A stretch of DNA of 64,000 bases, from the NCBI RefSeq assembly GCF_965224175.1, contig NZ_OZ245041.1, positions 3,348,001 through 3,412,000 of the forward strand, written 5' to 3'. Numbering within the stretch: the stretch's first letter is position 1; the number at the start of each line of letters is the position of its first letter. Positions 1 through 7,267 of the stretch are shown one piece after another. The notes below the pieces were generated by a model. It had not been told where the DNA came from and made no database searches. It saw nothing but the letters and a program-made list of their open reading frames with translations. The stretch comes from Kordia sp965224175 (GTDB lineage: Bacteria > Bacteroidota > Bacteroidia > Flavobacteriales > Flavobacteriaceae). The translations under genes and the position numbers were made by a program.

Positions 1-2
1 CA

Positions 3-437
3 ATTCCAAACAGACGTGAAAAAGCTTCTTTTTTGAAAGAGAACATCCTTCCAATGCAAGAAAGTGGTCACCTCAACTTTATTGCGCAACCAGAATTAGA
101 TATTTTAACAAAATCTGCGCTCGGTTTTGATGTGTTTTTTGCAAATGGTCATACAGAAAAACAAATGATTCCAATGATTCATTATAAAGGAAAAACTATT
201 TGTTTTATGGCAGATTTGCTACCAACTGTTGGACATTTACCACTTCCATTTGTCATGGGGTACGATACAAGACCTTTGCTAACTCTTGATGAAAAAGAAA
301 AATTTCTAAACATGGCAGCAGATCAAAATTTTTATCTCTTTCTAGAACACGATGCGCATCACGAAATCATTACGGTAAAACATACTGAAAAAGGTGTTCG
401 CTTACATGAAGTATTTACCTGTAAAGATATATTTTAA
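3..437 (+). CDS. MBL-fold metallo-hydrolase, C-terminal part (5' end outside window)
   Basis: The frame is open from the window edge, so only the last 144 codons are seen; the first complete ATG would cut the domain. The visible part holds 'FFANGHTEKQMIPMIHYKGK', then 'FMADLLPTVGHLPLPF' and 'FLEHDAHHE'. This is the C-terminal third of a metallo-beta-lactamase fold, with the GHT histidine, the metal-bridging Asp of 'MADLLP' and the terminal His of 'EHD'. Members of this family are cytoplasmic hydrolases of unknown substrate in Bacteroidota. The HxHxDH motif would lie upstream of the window. The gene ends 29 bases before the lipoprotein peptidase gene, so the two may be cotranscribed. The fold assignment is good; no substrate can be inferred. 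Confidence 0.8.
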   Translation: MPNRREKASFLKENILPMQESGHLNFIAQPELDILTKSALGFDVFFANGHTEKQMIPMIHYKGKTICFMADLLPTVGHLPLPFVMGYDTRPLLTLDEKEKFLNMAADQNFYLFLEHDAHHEIITVKHTEKGVRLHEVFTCKDIF

Positions 438-466
438 AAACCCACTATTTATACAATACTAAAAAA

Positions 467-2092
467 ATGAAATTTATTAAACCCTCAATTTATGCTGCTT
501 CTCTGCTATTATTAGCAGGTTGTGGAAGCACAACAGCCCCTATTTTATCAACTCCTATTGCAAACATAGACGCTACACCCTTAAAAGAACGTTCGCTTAC
601 AGAAGAAGAACTTAAAACTTGGGGACACAAAGATTTAATTACAGATACCATTCCTGGGATGAGTATCGATAAAGCATATGCTGAAATCATCAAAGGTAAA
701 AAAGGTAAAAAAGTTATTGTCGCAGTATTAGATTCAGGAATCGATATTGATCATGAAGATTTAGATGACGTAATTTGGACCAACTCAAAAGAAATTCCAA
801 ACAACGGAAAAGATGATGACAACAATGGTTATATAGACGATATTCATGGTTGGAACTTTTTGGGTGATTCATACAATGAAACTCTTGAAAAAACACGTAT
901 TCTAAAAAAAGGAACAAGTCATCCAGATTATGCTAAAGCTAAAGCGGAAGTCGAAAAAGAATATGAAGAATATAATGCAGGTAAAACACAATTAGAGCAA
1001 ATCTCAGCGCGTGTTAAAGATGTAAGTACCTCGATAAAAGCACATTTAAAGAAAGATGATTTTTCTTTAGAAGACGTAAATGCCATACAAACAAAAGATC
1101 AAACTTTATTACAAAATATTGGTATTGCTAAACAACTGTTGAGCAGAGAGGAGTTTGATACATTTAATGATGTTGAAGAAACCCTTAAAGAAGAAATTAC
1201 TGGTGCTAGTGATTATTTAAACTATCACCTCAACACTAATTTTGATGGAAGAACGCCAGTTGGTGATAATCCATATGATATTACAGATACAAATTACGGA
1301 AACGGAAATGTAAAACATACGGTTAAAACTGAAGCGCACGGAACGCATGTTGCTGGAATTATTGCTGCAGAACGTAACAATGGTAAAGGAGCAAATGGTG
1401 TTGCAAATAATGTAGCAATCATGGCAGTAAGAATGGTTCCTAATGGCGATGAATATGACAAAGATGTTGCTTTAGCTATTCGTTATGCTGTTGATAATGG
1501 CGCAAGAGTTATTAATACAAGTTTTGGTAAATATTTCTCTCCAAATTCTGATTGGGTTCGTGATGCTATCGCTTACGCGGGAAAAAACAATGTGCTTATT
1601 GTAAATGCTGCTGGAAATGAAAATGAAAACTTAGACTTAATAGCTGTATATCCAAACGATCAAATAAAAACAGGAGCTGAAGTATCTGATACCTTCTTAA
1701 CGGTTGGTGCTTTGAAAAATAAATATGGATCTCAAATGGTTGCCGAATATTCTAACTACGGACAAACAAACGTAGATGTTTTTGCACCGGGATCTAAAAT
1801 TTATTCAACATTCCCAGAAAACGAATATAAATCTATTGGAGGAACATCTATGGCTTCTCCTGGTGTTGCAGGAATTGCTGCTTTGATTTTATCTCAGTAT
1901 CCAAAATTAACAGCTGCACAAGTAAAAAAGATTATTATGCAATCTGGTCTTCCTATCAACAGAGACGTTGTTGTAGATCAGTCTAGTGGAGCTATGCCGT
2001 TTTCGAAAGCATCTCGCTCAGGAAAAATTGCAAACGCCTACAACGCGCTTATTTTAGCTGACAAAGTTAGCAGAGGAAAAGTGAAGTTATAA
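467..2092 (+). CDS. S8 family serine peptidase (subtilisin-like), lipoprotein
   Basis: Secreted subtilase of 541 residues. The N-terminus is a lipoprotein signal, with lipobox LLAGC and the acylated Cys at residue 19. The catalytic triad is visible: Asp89 in 'VAVLDSGID', His291 in 'HGTHVAGI' and Ser461 in 'GTSMASPG'. About 200 residues separate Asp and His, far more than in classical subtilisin. This insert (roughly 130-265) is charged and predicted helical, with an acidic 'DDDNNGYIDD' stretch at its start that looks like a calcium-binding loop. The insert is a known feature of a Bacteroidota S8 subgroup. There is no T9SS tail, so lipid anchoring probably keeps it on an envelope membrane. It is followed after 35 bases by another lipoprotein peptidase, which suggests a shared role in protein degradation at the cell surface. 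Confidence 0.92.
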   Translation: MKFIKPSIYAASLLLLAGCGSTTAPILSTPIANIDATPLKERSLTEEELKTWGHKDLITDTIPGMSIDKAYAEIIKGKKGKKVIVAVLDSGIDIDHEDLDDVIWTNSKEIPNNGKDDDNNGYIDDIHGWNFLGDSYNETLEKTRILKKGTSHPDYAKAKAEVEKEYEEYNAGKTQLEQISARVKDVSTSIKAHLKKDDFSLEDVNAIQTKDQTLLQNIGIAKQLLSREEFDTFNDVEETLKEEITGASDYLNYHLNTNFDGRTPVGDNPYDITDTNYGNGNVKHTVKTEAHGTHVAGIIAAERNNGKGANGVANNVAIMAVRMVPNGDEYDKDVALAIRYAVDNGARVINTSFGKYFSPNSDWVRDAIAYAGKNNVLIVNAAGNENENLDLIAVYPNDQIKTGAEVSDTFLTVGALKNKYGSQMVAEYSNYGQTNVDVFAPGSKIYSTFPENEYKSIGGTSMASPGVAGIAALILSQYPKLTAAQVKKIIMQSGLPINRDVVVDQSSGAMPFSKASRSGKIANAYNALILADKVSRGKVKL

Positions 2093-2127
2093 GTTATATC
2101 AAACAAACTCTAAAAAATATAAAACAG

Positions 2128-3966
2128 ATGAAAATTTTTAGTAGAATAAGCATCCTTATCGTTCTTGTTTTTTCGGCTTGTAAACCTCAGCAAGAAACAA
2201 TGAGTACAGATAAAAATATGGTTTCCTACAAAGCTAATTCAACCTATTGGCAACAAAAAGTTGATTATACGATGGATATTGATATGAACGTGAATAACTA
2301 TCAATATACAGGAGCTCAAAAATTAGTCTACACAAATAATTCACCTGATGTTTTAGATAAAGTATACTACCATTTATACTTCAATGCTTTCCAGCCAGGA
2401 AGTGAAATGGACGTACGTTCTAGAACTATTCCAGATCCAAGTACAAAAATTGGAGACAGAATCAGTAAATTATCTGATAGTGAAATTGGTTATATAAGAG
2501 TCAATTCTTTAACGCAAGACGGACAAAAGCTAACACATACCACTGAAGGAACAATATTAGAAGTAACCTTAGCAAAGCCTATTCAACCAGGTGCTTCTAC
2601 TACGTTTGATATGAATTTTGTAGGACAAGTACCTGTACAAATTCGTCGTTCTGGAAGAAACAATAAAGAAGGTGTTGCTTTATCTATGACGCAATGGTAT
2701 CCTAAAATGGCTGAATATGATTTTGAAGGCTGGCACACACCACCATACATTGCACGTGAATTTCATGGTGTTTGGGGAGATTTTGATGTAAAAATTACGA
2801 TTGACAAAAACTATGTTATCGGTGGAACTGGATATTTACAAAATCCTAATCAAATAGGATACGGATATGAAACTGGAAAAGTAGAAAGACCTGCGGGAAA
2901 TACACTTACTTGGCATTTTAAAGCGCCAAACGTACATGATTTTACTTGGGCAGCCGATCCAGATTATATTCATGATACCAGAAAAGGTGCAAATGGTGTA
3001 ACATTACACTTTTTATATAAGAACGATCCGGAAATCAAAGAAAACTGGAAAGAATTACAATATAAAACTGCAGAAATGCTTGTGTATTATAATGAATACA
3101 TCGGGCAATATCCATACAAACAATACTCTGTAATTCAAGGTGGTGATGGTGGAATGGAGTATGCAATGTGTACTTTAATTACTGGAAAAAGAAAGTTTGG
3201 AAGCTTAGTTGGAGTTACTGCACACGAATTGGCACATACTTGGTTTCAGTTCTTACTTGCTACCAACGAATCTAAACATGAATGGATGGATGAAGGCTTT
3301 ACTTCATATATCTCTGATCGTTGTATGAATCATATTATGGATATGAACAGAGAGAATCCATACAAAGGTTCTTACAAGTCGTATTTCAATCTAGTAAAAT
3401 CAGGAAGACAACAACCACTTACAACACATGCTGATCGTTACAATTACAATAGAGCGTACAGCGCATCTGCCTATAGCAAAGGAGAACTTTTCTTAACACA
3501 ATTGGAATATATTATTGGAAAAGAAAATGTAGAAAAAACGCTCAGAAAGTATTTTGATGACTTTAAATTCAAACATCCAACACCAAATGATATCAAAAGA
3601 ACTGCAGAAAAAGTTTCTGGAATTCATTTAGATTGGTATTTAACAGATTGGACACAAACAATCAATACTATTGATTACGGTGTAAAGGAAGTAAAAGGAA
3701 ATAAAATTGTGTTAGAACGTATTGGATTAATGCCAATGCCTATAGATTTAACTGTAAATTATACGGATGGTTCTAGTGAAGAATTTTACATTCCATTACG
3801 TATGATGCGTGGAGAAAAGTCAACAACGGCTACTCAAAAAGCTGATTGGGCTTGGGCATATCCATTCTATTTATTGGAAACAAGCAAAACGGTTAAAAGT
3901 GTAGAAATTGATCCTTCACAATTAATGGCAGATATCAACAGAGAAAACAATGTTGGTAGACCATAA
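2128..3966 (+). CDS. M1 family metallopeptidase (aminopeptidase N-like), lipoprotein
   Basis: Zinc aminopeptidase of 612 residues with a short lipoprotein signal (lipobox FSAC, Cys18). The gluzincin site is complete: HELAH with His366, Glu367 and His370, then Glu389 as third ligand, 18 residues after His370 in 'EWMDEGF'. Upstream, 'GGDGGMEYAM' replaces the usual GAMEN exopeptidase motif, keeping the Met-Glu. A beta-sandwich N-terminal domain covers roughly residues 40-270. The length suits the shorter bacterial M1 proteins that lack the long ERAP1-like C-terminal domain. It lies 35 bases behind the S8 peptidase and ends at a strong terminator, so the two probably form a peptide-scavenging operon on the cell envelope. 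Confidence 0.92.
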   Translation: MKIFSRISILIVLVFSACKPQQETMSTDKNMVSYKANSTYWQQKVDYTMDIDMNVNNYQYTGAQKLVYTNNSPDVLDKVYYHLYFNAFQPGSEMDVRSRTIPDPSTKIGDRISKLSDSEIGYIRVNSLTQDGQKLTHTTEGTILEVTLAKPIQPGASTTFDMNFVGQVPVQIRRSGRNNKEGVALSMTQWYPKMAEYDFEGWHTPPYIAREFHGVWGDFDVKITIDKNYVIGGTGYLQNPNQIGYGYETGKVERPAGNTLTWHFKAPNVHDFTWAADPDYIHDTRKGANGVTLHFLYKNDPEIKENWKELQYKTAEMLVYYNEYIGQYPYKQYSVIQGGDGGMEYAMCTLITGKRKFGSLVGVTAHELAHTWFQFLLATNESKHEWMDEGFTSYISDRCMNHIMDMNRENPYKGSYKSYFNLVKSGRQQPLTTHADRYNYNRAYSASAYSKGELFLTQLEYIIGKENVEKTLRKYFDDFKFKHPTPNDIKRTAEKVSGIHLDWYLTDWTQTINTIDYGVKEVKGNKIVLERIGLMPMPIDLTVNYTDGSSEEFYIPLRMMRGEKSTTATQKADWAWAYPFYLLETSKTVKSVEIDPSQLMADINRENNVGRP

Positions 3967-3983
3967 TTAGAAATTATACAAAC

Positions 3984-4024
3984 TAAAAAAGCGAGGAAAT
4001 AATTGTTGTTTCCTCGCTTTTTTT
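3984..4024 (+). terminator. Rho-independent terminator after the M1 peptidase gene
   Basis: A-rich run, GCGAGGAAA stem, nine-base loop, TTTCCTCGC and seven or more T. The stem is perfect. It is A-flanked, so it can also end the convergent repressor gene that follows on the minus strand. Confidence 0.9.
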
Positions 4025-4041
4025 ATACTATAATCTTGTTG

Positions 4042-4845
4042 TTAATTCTTTTGTCGCAAAGCATTTTCAAGCAATACTATTTTACTTTCTAAATCGTGAA
4101 GTCTGTCATAAACATCTACAGGTTCTGGCATTTGTTTGGAAGCAAACATGGTTACATACCAAACTTCCATAATTTCTTCTGCATTTATTGTATATGTTGG
4201 ATAGTTTCCATCTTTATTATCTGATTTCAGAATTAATTTTCCGCGTTCTTCTATTCTATTAATTACACGTTTTAAAACAATTCCATCATTACGACTTACA
4301 ATTACGTATACGCGGCCATCTTTTACATCATTTAAATCTTCTACATATTTTCCAAAAACCAAATCGCCATCAAAAAAAGTACGTACCATAGAATTTCCTT
4401 GTACTTCAAAACAACGATAGGTTCCGTTGGTTAAATGTGGCATGCTAAATGAAGGCAACGTTTCTATATAACCTGCATCTCCATAACCGTCTAAATAACC
4501 AGCTCTGGCTTTAATAGGAACATATACTACATTTTCTTCTCCTTCTTGGTTTACAGCAACAACTTGAGGGATTCCAGCATATGTTTGAAATTCTTTGTTA
4601 TCAGACTTAAACATTTGTGAGTTCATTCCAAACAAATAATCAGGGTTGATGTCAAATTCTTTAATAATACTTGTCAATAAATCATATCCTGGTTTTGTTC
4701 TTTTTCTAGAACCATCAGGCTGTGGTCTACCATTTGTAATACTATCTATTGTTGTGCTAGTCACGCCTATTCGTTTGGAAAATGAATTATTATTAAGACG
4801 AAAATGCTCTATAATCTGTTTTATTTTTTCATGTATTCCTTCCAT
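4042..4845 (-). CDS. LexA/CI-like transcriptional repressor (XRE-type HTH plus S24 peptidase domain)
   Basis: DNA-binding repressor of 267 residues. The N-terminal helix-turn-helix (about 5-75) is XRE-like, with 'SFSKRIGVTSTTID' as the DNA-reading part. The C-terminal S24 domain has nucleophile Ser152 in 'VQGNSM' and general base Lys192 in 'IVLKRV'. An Ala115-Gly116 pair in 'KARAGYL' is placed like the self-cleavage bond of LexA and CI. A short coiled coil follows (about 245-265). RecA-stimulated self-cleavage is known for this family; that it happens here is inference. It is transcribed away from a tiny HTH gene and a lysis cassette. The 270 bases upstream carry a consensus promoter with direct repeats, the likely operator. 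It is not the SOS master LexA by context, more a phage-type repressor. Confidence 0.88.
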   Translation of the reverse strand: MEGIHEKIKQIIEHFRLNNNSFSKRIGVTSTTIDSITNGRPQPDGSRKRTKPGYDLLTSIIKEFDINPDYLFGMNSQMFKSDNKEFQTYAGIPQVVAVNQEGEENVVYVPIKARAGYLDGYGDAGYIETLPSFSMPHLTNGTYRCFEVQGNSMVRTFFDGDLVFGKYVEDLNDVKDGRVYVIVSRNDGIVLKRVINRIEERGKLILKSDNKDGNYPTYTINAEEIMEVWYVTMFASKQMPEPVDVYDRLHDLESKIVLLENALRQKN

Positions 4846-4893
4846 ATCTCTCTCAATAATTTAAACATTTTACAAAATATTTCTGTTTTATGT

Positions 4894-4937
4894 TTGAAAT
4901 AATCTGTAATTTGTTTATATTTGTACTGTAATTTGTT
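4894..4937 (+). promoter_or_regulatory. Promoter with direct-repeat operator candidate, upstream of the tiny HTH gene
   Basis: TTG at 4894-4896 and TATATTTG at 4916-4923 with a 19-base spacer match the Bacteroidota -33/-7 promoter. The 12-mer CTGTAATTTGTT occurs exactly twice, at 4904-4915 and 4926-4937, offset by 22 bases (two helical turns), on either side of the -7 box. A nearly identical pair occurs at the second promoter of the module (5544-5586). Operator function is inferred from this arrangement. Confidence 0.7.
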
Positions 4938-5114
4938 GCTAATATATGAATTTTTATTGAAAATCAAACATTTGTGAGGATAAATATCGATTTTATTCTT
5001 CATAAATACATAAAAAGCGATACAATATAGACTGACGGTTACGTATTTGAGTGCAAATTCCAATACGATTTTTTAGAAGATACAATAGATAATAATACCA
5101 TATAATAGAATACC

Positions 5115-5270
5115 ATGAAAAGAAGTAAAGAGCTATTAGACAAAAGAAAAAAATTTATTCACAATTACGTAGAAGACAATTCTGCAAAGCAAATGAAAGT
5201 CATTATTAACGAACTGGTTAATAAACTGTTCATTTCAGAAAAAACGATATATAATATTTTGAAACAGTAA
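5115..5270 (+). CDS. Tiny helix-turn-helix protein, 51 aa
   Basis: Starts with ATG at 5115 and reads MKRSKELLDKRKKFI... to NILKQ. It is small, very basic, and its C-terminal half ('VNKLFISEKTIYNILK') has the spacing of a helix-turn-helix with a reading helix 'SEKTIYNIL'. Similar tiny HTH proteins occur in flavobacterial prophage-like regions (family knowledge, not checked here). It lies about 190 bases downstream of a consensus promoter and is divergent from the S24 repressor, the position of a Cro-like or activator partner. A hairpin with a T-run follows about 40 bases after the stop. Confidence 0.7.
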   Translation: MKRSKELLDKRKKFIHNYVEDNSAKQMKVIINELVNKLFISEKTIYNILKQ

Positions 5271-5309
5271 TAGCTAGTCACTCAATTCTCATTGAAATAT
5301 ATATATCTA

Positions 5310-5346
5310 GAAGGCTCCTTTTCTTGCCATAAGGAGTCTTCTTTTA
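5310..5346 (+). terminator. Terminator after the tiny HTH gene
   Basis: GAAGGCTCCTT pairs with AAGGAGTCTTC (one G-U pair) around a ten-base loop and is followed by TTTT. It separates the tiny HTH transcript from the lysis genes. Confidence 0.7.
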
Positions 5347-5442
5347 AACAACACACCAAAGCATCTTGCAGTGAATACGGTTATTGTTTTATGAAAAAAG
5401 TTTTAGGGTTATTTACAAATATTCATATAAACACTACGTATT

Positions 5443-5475
5443 CAAAAAATCCCTTCTTAGTAAGGGATTTTTTTT
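5443..5475 (+). terminator. Second terminator hairpin between HTH gene and lysis genes
   Basis: AAAAAATCCCTT, short loop, AAGGGATTTTTTTT. The stem is perfect with a long T-run. Two terminators in series block read-through towards the endolysin gene, as expected for a lethal gene set. Confidence 0.8.
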
Positions 5476-5543
5476 GATTGACATATACATTATAAATGAT
5501 ACTGTGCAAATTCAAACAAAAAACAGAAAAAAACAATTATTTT

Positions 5544-5586
5544 ATTGTAATATGTTTGTTTTATATTGTAATATGTTTTATATTTG
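5544..5586 (+). promoter_or_regulatory. Promoter with the same direct-repeat operator candidate, upstream of the endolysin gene
   Basis: TTG at 5556-5558 and TATATTTG at 5579-5586 with a 20-base spacer give a Bacteroidota promoter. The 14-mer ATTGTAATATGTTT is repeated at 5544-5557 and 5565-5578 (offset 21). Its core TGTAATATGTT differs in one base from TGTAATTTGTT at the promoter of the HTH gene. This suggests that one regulator, probably the S24 repressor, controls both. Transcription from here would give a leader of about 270 bases. Confidence 0.65.
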
Positions 5587-5780
5587 TACTCGCTTTTCTA
5601 ATGAATGATACATGATTTTGTATTATTTATATTTAAAAAACACTGTTGAGAAGAATCTTAATACGCCTGCAAATCCTTATTCTGGTTAAGAAAATATATA
5701 AACACATGTTGCAGCAATGATAAGTTTTTTATTCTCAAATTAAATTCCAACATTTTCAGGAAAATATAAATGATATACAA

Positions 5781-5798
5781 ATACATGTTTGCATGTAT
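5781..5798. promoter_or_regulatory. 18-bp inverted repeat upstream of the endolysin gene
   Basis: ATACATG-TTTG-CATGTAT, a perfect 7-base palindrome with a 4-base spacer, 65 bases before the endolysin start. It is in the right place for a second regulator or an mRNA hairpin. Function unknown. The rest of the 5587-5862 leader shows no convincing gene. Confidence 0.4.
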
Positions 5799-5862
5799 GA
5801 TAGCCTACAAATTATTTTCAGACAATCTCATTTGTCTAATTAATCAATAAAAGTTAAAAACT

Positions 5863-6297
5863 ATGAGCTTAATTCAAAAAGCATTATCACAATATGGTGT
5901 AAGAGAAGTTGATGGTAAGGTAGATAATCCCCAAATTGTTAGATACTTTGAAGCATTAGGGTACAACAGCAGTAAAGTAAACGATGAAACTGCTTGGTGT
6001 AGCGCATTTGTTAATTGGGTTTCAAAGACTGAAAATTACTCATACAGTGGAAAATTAAATGCAAGAAGTTGGTTAAATGTTGGTGAATCTACCGCATTGC
6101 CAAAACAAGGAGATGTAGTCGTATTATGGCGCGAATCTCCTAGTAGTTGGAAAGGACACGTTGGTTTTTTTGTTAAACAAACAAAACGATACGTTTACAT
6201 TTTAGGTGGCAACCAAAATAATAGAGTTTCTATTAAAGCTTATCCTAAAAATAGAGTTTTAGATTATAGAAAACTATCAAAAAATGGAGAAAATTAA
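5863..6297 (+). CDS. CHAP-type endolysin (TIGR02594-like peptidoglycan amidase/endopeptidase)
   Basis: 144 residues, without signal peptide. It shows the NlpC/P60-CHAP cysteine peptidase pattern: Cys46 in 'AWCSAFVNW', His99 in 'GHVGFF' and a polar residue in 'GGNQNN' (around 117). The spacing and the 'GDVVVLWRE' strand fit the TIGR02594 phage-lysin family, which cuts peptidoglycan cross-links. With no export signal it would need a holin, and a holin gene overlaps its 3' end by 14 bases. The gene lies behind the promoter with the shared operator and is insulated upstream by two terminators. This is the lytic enzyme of the module. Confidence 0.85.
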   Translation: MSLIQKALSQYGVREVDGKVDNPQIVRYFEALGYNSSKVNDETAWCSAFVNWVSKTENYSYSGKLNARSWLNVGESTALPKQGDVVVLWRESPSSWKGHVGFFVKQTKRYVYILGGNQNNRVSIKAYPKNRVLDYRKLSKNGEN

Positions 6298-6724
6298 ACC
6301 ATATTTCTTTTGGTTATTAACGTTAATTGCTCCGATAGCTTCTGTAATGCTTACAGTAGCTTTTTTAATTGTAGTAGATTTCATCACAGGAGCCTACGCA
6401 GCAATTAAAGAAAATAAACCAATAACAAGCGAACGTATTGGGAATACGGTCTCCAAATTTTTCATTTATAACTTGGTGGTGATATCTGCTTTTCTGTTAG
6501 AAAAATACATTGTCAATGAAATTCCTTTTCAGCGAATTATCGCAGGATTTATTGCTATAGCAGAAATAAAATCTATCATGGAAAATTTTAATAAGATTTA
6601 TGGAATTAATCCTTTTAAAGCTTTAGTGAATATGATTAAAAAAAAATCACTAGAAGATTTAGAAGAAACCATCGATATTCTTGTAAATGATAAAGAGAAA
6701 GATCCTAAAACCCAAAAAGATTGA
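6284..6724 (+). CDS. Phage holin family protein (Phage_holin_4_1-like)
   Basis: 146 residues with about three membrane helices: around 8-32, 55-75 and 82-100. The pattern 'VDFITGAYAAIKENKPITSERI' is the conserved cytoplasmic loop of the toxin-secretion/lysis holin family (D-x-x-T-G, then K-P-x-x-S). The C-terminal 45 residues are highly charged, as in other holins. The start codon lies inside the last codons of the endolysin gene, a sign of translational coupling. Expected role: form membrane holes that release the signal-less endolysin. A terminator lies about 95 bases downstream. Confidence 0.85.
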   Translation: MEKIKPYFFWLLTLIAPIASVMLTVAFLIVVDFITGAYAAIKENKPITSERIGNTVSKFFIYNLVVISAFLLEKYIVNEIPFQRIIAGFIAIAEIKSIMENFNKIYGINPFKALVNMIKKKSLEDLEETIDILVNDKEKDPKTQKD

Positions 6725-6817
6725 AAATCAGTACTATATAACTATGAAAATTGGGCAATTTAAACGATATACACCATAGTACTAGAAATTCAATTATCCA
6801 TAAAACATATATAATAT

Positions 6818-6850
6818 AAAAGCCTTTGTGTACATACAAAGGCTTTTTTT
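6818..6850 (+). terminator. Terminator after endolysin-holin genes
   Basis: AAAAGCCTTTG, nine-base loop, CAAAGGCTTTTTTT. It lies between the holin and the next small gene, so the latter is reached only by read-through or its own promoter. Confidence 0.88.
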
Positions 6851-6863
6851 ACCGATACACATC

Positions 6864-7154
6864 ATGAAATCTATAAAAATATCTACAGATCGAATATTAC
6901 TCATTATTATCATTATTTTATTATGGTTCAATGCTTTATTGAAAGCATGTGAAAGTGATATTCATACCAATCCACAACCTACCATAACTATAGTAAAAGA
7001 TACAGTTTGGCAAACTAGAATAGATACATTACGTATTGAAACTGCAAAGTTAGAATATGTATATATTCCTATGTCAAGCTCAAATACTACAGAAAAACTG
7101 TATAAAAAGAAAATCACCTCTTCAAAAACAAAACAATTTACAGAAGGAAAATAA
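6864..7154 (+). CDS. Small membrane-anchored protein, spanin-like candidate
   Basis: 96 residues, starting at ATG 6864; an earlier in-frame start would lie inside the terminator stem and is rejected. A strongly hydrophobic segment (11-26) is followed by 'LLKAC' (Cys29) and a short basic, Ser/Thr-rich tail without further membrane segments. The Cys could be a lipobox cysteine, although Lys at -2 is unusual. The middle reads 'VKDTVWQTRIDTLRIET' and looks like a short coiled coil. Size, topology and position after endolysin and holin fit an Rz-like inner-membrane spanin or a unimolecular spanin. Sequence alone cannot prove this. No family was recognised. Confidence 0.55.
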   Translation: MKSIKISTDRILLIIIIILLWFNALLKACESDIHTNPQPTITIVKDTVWQTRIDTLRIETAKLEYVYIPMSSSNTTEKLYKKKITSSKTKQFTEGK

Positions 7155-7160
7155 TTTTAA

Positions 7161-7267
7161 AAAAAAGACGCGCTAAAAAGTTGTTATAATAATTGAAAAT
7201 CAACTTGATGAGATTCTGGATCAAGTCCAGAATGACGTTTATAATAACTTTTTAGCGTGTTTTTTTG
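7161..7267. repeat. Long hairpin terminator with a dispersed repeat in its loop
   Basis: The arms AAAAAAGACGCGCTAAAAAG... (7161-7189) and ...CTTTTTAGCGTGTTTTTTT (7241-7267) are almost fully complementary over about 28 bases. They sit between two convergent genes and can end both. The loop carries GATTCTGGATCAAGTCCAGAATGACG (7212-7237), itself a hairpin and related to 28541-28560 and 30889-30914. It looks as if a mobile palindrome entered a terminator loop. Confidence 0.75.

Noticed and set aside
4821..5063. 80-codon minus-strand frame upstream of the S24 repressor
   Set aside because: It overlaps the repressor start and crosses the promoter; the composition is Lys/Tyr/Ile-rich as expected of translated AT-rich DNA.
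5292..5608. Two short overlapping plus-strand reading frames (5292-5477 and 5384-5608)
   Set aside because: They run through two terminator hairpins and a promoter, have no family-like sequence and no sensible start region.
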